This document shows, one piece after another, positions 59,387 through 64,000 of a stretch of 64,000 nucleotides of DNA. The stretch's first letter is position 1; each line of letters opens with the position of its first letter. The position numbers and the translations under genes are program-made. Under the pieces are notes generated by a model. It saw only the letters and a program-made list of their open reading frames with translations. It did no database searches and had not been told where the DNA came from. The stretch covers positions 124,001 to 188,000 of the forward strand of contig JAIQDT010005480.1 in NCBI GenBank assembly GCA_021521415.1, written 5' to 3'. Source of the stretch: Bidens hawaiensis. Taxonomy: Eukaryota > Streptophyta > Magnoliopsida > Asterales > Asteraceae.

Positions 59387-60587
59387 CATTAAAATAATAA
59401 ATTAGTATTTTCTTAATACTTTCCAGAAACTGAAACCATTAAAATAATAAATTATTATATTTATATATTTTCTTTATTTATTAATTACTTTAGTTATTAA
59501 GACAATAGTTAATGACTTGATAGGAATTCACTTGCTTAAGTGCTTGTGTGAACATTAGACTAGGGTTAACAAATAAAAGACTTTTATAACCTAAAACTTA
59601 AACCAAGTTTTATTAACAAAACGTGTACTAATATAGGACACAAAAATTTTGAAACGAAAAGCTTCAAACCTTGAGTTTCTCTATCGACCCCTCGTTTTCA
59701 AAATGTTTTATTGTGTTTTAGGGGAAAAGTATATTCTTTCTACTAATTTTTATTGAAACTTTTATAAAGCATTTTATTTTACAAACCGTGTAAAAAGTGG
59801 GATGATTCAACAATTGGTTAAATAACTGTTAACCAAATTAATAAGGACACGAAATATTAGTATATTTATTGGGGTGACCCCCCCTCCCCCTCCAATCACG
59901 TTGGGTTAAAAGTGGTAATATTTTGAGTATGGTAGGTATCAAGTTATCAATTTTGATAGTCATACACTTGTTTTATTCCTTGCTAGTCTACAACAGTACG
60001 ATTTGCTAAAAGATAAAATGCTATGTTTTATTATGAGTTTCAAAGATATAATTACCATGTTTAAAGAACGGTAAGGAAAGATTACTACCGTTGCTTATGG
60101 TAATTATTGATAAAAAGAATGGTCATTGAAACATTGTATGGTGAGAATGTACTCATTTATTATAATTCTCAATAAGTTGATATAATATTGTTTATTATGA
60201 CTTTTATGATGACTTGAATTGAAAGTTTGATTGCCTTACTTTCACTAATATACATATAAATGTATATATATATATATATATATATGTAAGTATATGTATA
60301 TATATATATATATATATTATTTTCAATAAAGAGAACTCACCAACATTCGTGTTGAAGTTAATTTTAATATGCTTTTCAGGTAAGTGATGGCTTCGAGGGG
60401 ATAAGGAAAAGAGAGCCTTGGATATGTGTTTGAATAATGTAGAAACCGGGATTTTAATTAACCGTGCAGTGGCTCGTGTAAAACTCTGATCATGTAATAA
60501 ATATTTTTATTGAATAAAAGTTAAACGTTTATTGATCAATATTTTGCTCTATTATAATTGGCTATCGGCATCTGTCACGACCCGAAC

Positions 60588-62729
60588 TGTCACACCCTAA
60601 CCTAAGGCGGAAATGCCGAGGCGCAAACTGATTGCTCACAGCTTTTCAAAGGTTACTATCATGCAACATTATTTAAATGACAATATCTATTAATTAAATT
60701 AAGTTTTCAAATAAATCAAATACAAACAAATACAAAATCCATACACATATAACAATACAACTTATATCACAAATGATCTTGATTAATTATTTTCTAACTT
60801 AAATTCTTCACTGAGTCCTCACCAATCTGCATTAAATTTCTACTATACCCTGCATATGCGTATAAAATAGAATTTTGTCAACAACAAATGTTGAGTGAGC
60901 AACATACCAGTTTAAATGTACATATAGTATATATAAAAATAAGTAATTGCAACAAGTCATATGAAAATAACAAATTAACCAAATGAGCAAGTATAACTAA
61001 GATGTCGAGAAGCACAAAGGCTAACAACTGGCGTATGATCATACTATTCTGAGATTATGTTGGACCTCTCTGAATGTGGAAGCATATAAAGCAAGTAAGC
61101 ACATAAACAAGTAAGGTATAAGTTGTTAACACATAAGACAATAGTATATATAAGAAATATAATTTACACATATGTCCTTAAAACATGGAAAAATAAGTAA
61201 AATAGGGGAATGTGGTACTCACCTCGATAGATGAACAAAAGTGAAAAGAGAATATTAAGATTGATGATTGCGGATCACACGCTGATGATAAAGCCTAATA
61301 AGGATAATAGAATACAAAGATACTAAATTAATGATCTAGATTGATTATGAGAGTCGATAGTTATTTATCAAGTTATGTATACTGTTTAAACTTATAAATT
61401 ATATTTAGCCTTGATTATATTTTATGACGTCGAACATTTGTATAAATAAAATACATCCTTCAAATTTAATTTATTCGCTAACTATATAAGTATATTAAAA
61501 TATTTCATTATATAAAAATAGTTATGTGAAAGTAAAACACATCTTTTATAATTAATTAATTTGTCAAATACATAAGTATAAAAATTTACCTTTTTTTAAT
61601 ATATATATATATATATTAAATATATAATCCAAAATATAAATTACGTGATATTATTTATACATATATACATATATGTATATTTATATACACATACACATAT
61701 ACACATGGGCGAAACAAAGATGCGGAAAAAACACAAGTATTATTGTCGGTTTTATAAGAAAATAATTAATTTCTTAGTTATTATTATATATATTATTTAT
61801 TAAAATAGCTTAAAAAAATATACCAAAAATAAATCTGAAATAGGGTGGCAGGAACTCGAGCCCGCGACATGCCACTCTGCAACTAAGGTTCCAACCAACT
61901 GGGCTAACCAGTTTATGCGTAATAACTTAGGAACTCTTAAATAAAAATAAACATAAGCAAATCTATTAACAACCATAAACCCTAACAATCTTTAATCGAT
62001 AAAACCCGATATAGTTTGATCAATTAATACGGGGTTATCAATCTTTGACTACTGACGAACATATTGAACCTAGTAATTACCTCATATCTCATTGATAGGA
62101 TGGGTTAAATACTCCGTCAATGGCCGGTGACGAGGAGAACGAACAACCAAACAAACCGTTAAAGAAATTCAATTGATTAATGGGTTAAGGACGGCTAGAG
62201 GTTCGTGATGAATACTGCAAAGTTAATTAAGTTTTTATAAACAATAACTTGGTTAACAAGTTCGTATTAAGGTCGGCTTAAACGAAAAGGTAAAACGAAT
62301 CAACGAGATTAAATTAACACAATCAGCTTGTCGGTTAGGCCGCAGATGGTAAGTATAACATATCCAAAGATTCAATTTCCAAGTTTGCTTCGTAAATTGT
62401 AGTCCAAGACACTCGAATTTGAAATCGAATTCAAATAGGGTTGGATTTGGTGATTGGATCAGGGTATGGGTAAGGATTATCCAGATTATAAAATGGGTTA
62501 TAATGTAAAAGTTTCATTTTAGACCGTGCAGTTTGAAAGTGGGTACAATATAGGTTAAAAGTTTATATTTTGGGTTAACTGTGTAAACACACAAAAGATA
62601 TAATTATAAATAATTAAATATTAATAAAATAATCAATTTAACTCGACAAAAGCGATAAAATTTCCCAAGCATCGAAATGGGTCAGGTTTTAATATAAATA
62701 ATAAATCTTGGAAAACCCAAGTTGTTACA
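60588..62729 (-). mobile_element. Element F: solo LTR inside element G's LTR, TSD CGAAC
   Basis: Plus-strand ends are TGTCACACCCTAACC and CAAGTTGTTACA, flanked by perfect CGAAC repeats (60583-60587 and 62730-62734). Length 2142 bp. Its first 60 bp (complement) match the fragment ending at 22893. It contains a tRNA-like segment at 61844-61911. Confidence 0.92.
61844..61911 (-). other. tRNA-like segment with Pol III A- and B-box-like motifs
   Basis: The minus strand reads TGGTTAGCCCAGTTGG (A-box-like, complement of 61895-61910), then GCGGGCTCGAGTTCC (B-box-like, complement of 61851-61865) about 25 bp later. A tRNA has this order and spacing, but the acceptor and D arms do not fold well. It could be a tRNA relic, a SINE head or chance; not called as a tRNA gene. 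Confidence 0.45.
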
Positions 62730-62789
62730 CGAACGACTTAGTTAATGTTTTCCGCTGCCTTGATTAAGGTTTTCGGGGTGTGACAGAAG

Positions 62790-62803
62790 TTGGTATCGGA
62801 GCC
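62790..62803 (+). other. Primer-binding site of element G (tRNA-iMet-like)
   Basis: TTGGTATCGGAGCC differs by one base from the TGGTATCAGAGC site common in chromoviruses and starts five bases after the LTR end. Confidence 0.8.
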
Positions 62804-62975
62804 AATCGTTATAGAGAATTAGAAAATTTAAGATTTTTCTAAACTATAACCGTATATTCAAACACACGCTCTTTTCCCATCTCGCGAAGCTGGAACGTAA
62901 AAATATATATACGATTAAGTATTTATTACTAACCTTGTTTAATATGTTTTTCAGATTGCGCCACCACACGAGATA

Positions 62976-63209
62976 GTGACAAACTCTGAGACTAGTGATG
63001 AGGGTGTACCAGCATCCCAGATTATGTTCCGACCCGTGATCGCCCTGGGTCACCCTGGATCGAGTTCGACGGCTACACCTCTTAAGGTGTACTCTCGAAA
63101 ACGATCCCGAGCTGACTACGAGGCGAACACCTCCACCGTGGCCCAACCCCAGACTGAGGCCCCACCACCATCACTGATGTGCTTTATAATATATATATAT
63201 TTTATATAA
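62976..63209 (+). CDS. Possible N-terminal gag segment of element G
   Basis: A 77-codon frame in the right place for gag: PASQIMFRPVIALGHPGSSS, basic KVYSRKRSRAD, then a Pro-rich end. It runs into a TA-rich stretch and stops, so the rest of gag is missing or spliced. No zinc knuckle or capsid motif is visible; assignment rests on position. Confidence 0.3.
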   Translation: MTNSETSDEGVPASQIMFRPVIALGHPGSSSTATPLKVYSRKRSRADYEANTSTVAQPQTEAPPPSLMCFIIYIYFI

Positions 63210-63299
63210 GTATTCCCTACACTTTTAAGTTGTTTTGAGTTAGTTTTGGTTTAATTATACATGTTTCTTGTTCGTATTTAATGTTTAAAGGTTTCAAGA

Positions 63300-64000
63300 T
63301 GTATGCCCCCGTTACCGGTGCCTCTCTATGGACGTTGGATTTACTCATAAACATAGTTCTAAATATCAGAGTTGATTAAAACTTTACGCGGAATATAAAA
63401 CTTCAACCATAACATATTTCATAACCTTCAAATCTTGTCTTAACAAACATTCAAGTCGTTTAAAAATAAACATGGTCTTTAAAATAACATAACATTTCCT
63501 TGAGATGCCAGTATTTTCAATTCCATGCCATGTGTCCTTATCAAGCATGCTGCCTCATCCTACTCACCTTCGTGCATACTAAAAGCCAGCTACGCTGAGT
63601 GAGTTCTAGTTAATCAATTAACTTACTTTTCGTAACATATACATACCCGGAGGTACGCATTACATACTTAACCTGTTCATCATTCTTCCATATACATTCA
63701 TAACTAACCTTACATTATAAAGAGCATTCCGCCCTACATACCTCGTATATTATTTGGTTCTGGTGCCATACATCCTCGGATATTATTAGGGTCCGGTCTC
63801 CCTTTTTCCTCGGATATTATTAGGGTCCAAAGCCCTCCATCCTCGGATATTTTTAGGGCCAGGTACCCTCTATCTTCGAATATTGTTAGGGTTCGGTCTC
63901 CCTTTCTTCCCTACTATCATGCCATACCTTTCTATATATATTTATATATATATTTATAAGTTTTGTACGTACATACATCATTCATTCATCATATACAACA
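63300..64000 (-). mobile_element. D-family LTR, inverted, running off the right edge
   Basis: Starts TGTATGCCCCCGTTACCGGT and shares TTGGATTTACTCATAAACA, ATATCAGAGTTGATTAAAA and the CAGCTACGCTGAGTGAGTTC block with elements D and D'. It interrupts element G's internal region. Whether solo or full-length cannot be seen. Confidence 0.82.
63738..63905. repeat. 33-bp minisatellite in the right-edge D-family LTR
   Basis: Five units of CCTCGGATATTATTAGGGTC with a variable spacer (CGGTCTCCCTTTTT, CAAAGCCCTCCAT). Same phase and orientation as 45062-45193. Confidence 0.82.

Larger units (their letters stand above)
57173..63299 (+). mobile_element. Element G: chromovirus-like Ty3/gypsy retrotransposon, 5' LTR and start of internal region
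   Basis: The LTR ends TTTTCGGGGTGTGACA at 62785 and is followed by the primer site TTGGTATCGGAGCC. Its start is put at TGTAACACTTGACC (57173) by analogy with the C, E and F starts; not proved by a TSD. Inside are TATA-like sequence (about 57840), a leader with donor CAAGTAAGTT (about 58041) and the ACTCACCAACATTCGTGTTG block also seen in C. Solo LTR F (60588-62729) interrupts the LTR near its 3' end. The internal region is visible for about 510 bp and then broken by a D-family LTR. Confidence 0.65.

Noticed and set aside
61844..61911. Functional tRNA gene
   Set aside because: Box motifs are present, but the acceptor and D stems do not pair well and no terminator-like T run follows directly.

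Overview
This is plant nuclear DNA, AT-rich and dominated by transposable elements. Evidence for a plant: genes with GT-AG introns and plant-type products (GH17 beta-1,3-glucanase, plant-type phosphofructokinase, pectin galacturonosyltransferase, KIN-7-like kinesin), plant LTR-retrotransposon lineages (Athila/Tat-like with a tRNA-Asp-like primer site, chromovirus-like with a tRNA-iMet-like primer site), a Helitron carrying an RPA-like gene, and hAT, MULE and CACTA remnants. The repeat families look like those of Asteraceae, but that placement is inference.

Layout. 0-1.2 kb: 5' part of a GH17 gene on the minus strand, running off the left edge. 1.2-9.8 kb: intergenic DNA with a GGAATT-rich MITE and a MULE-type element with a perfect 9-bp target-site duplication (TSD). 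9.87 kb: one orphan kinesin motor exon. 10.9-12.4 kb: a solo LTR. 12.5-22.6 kb: a non-autonomous Athila-like element (A) whose second LTR is broken by a chromovirus-like solo LTR that itself holds another solo LTR. 22.6-26.5 kb: LTR and CACTA scraps, a MITE, another solo LTR and a second MULE-type element. 27.0-29.3 kb: phosphofructokinase copy with three deletions. 29.4-30.9 kb: degenerate periodic repeats. 31.3-33.7 kb: a hAT element holding a third MULE-type element. 34.6-36.7 kb: galacturonosyltransferase copy with small deletions. About 38-57 kb: a decayed Helitron whose RPA-like gene is split by an inverted 11.5-kb Athila-like element (B), which holds a solo LTR (D), which holds another solo LTR (E). 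57.2-63.3 kb: 5' LTR, primer site and start of a chromovirus-like element (G), broken by another solo LTR (F). 63.3-64 kb: start of another LTR of the D family.

No gene here looks both complete and intact. The GH17 gene is cut by the window edge but its visible part is intact. The phosphofructokinase, galacturonosyltransferase, kinesin and Helitron genes are broken or partial. Insertion order can be read from matching TSDs. The most unusual items are a roughly 290-codon reading frame of unknown function shared by elements A and B in place of recognisable gag-pol, a perfect 30-bp inverted repeat inside B, deletion-only decay of two neighbouring metabolic genes, and LTRs of one family whose internal minisatellites differ from copy to copy.
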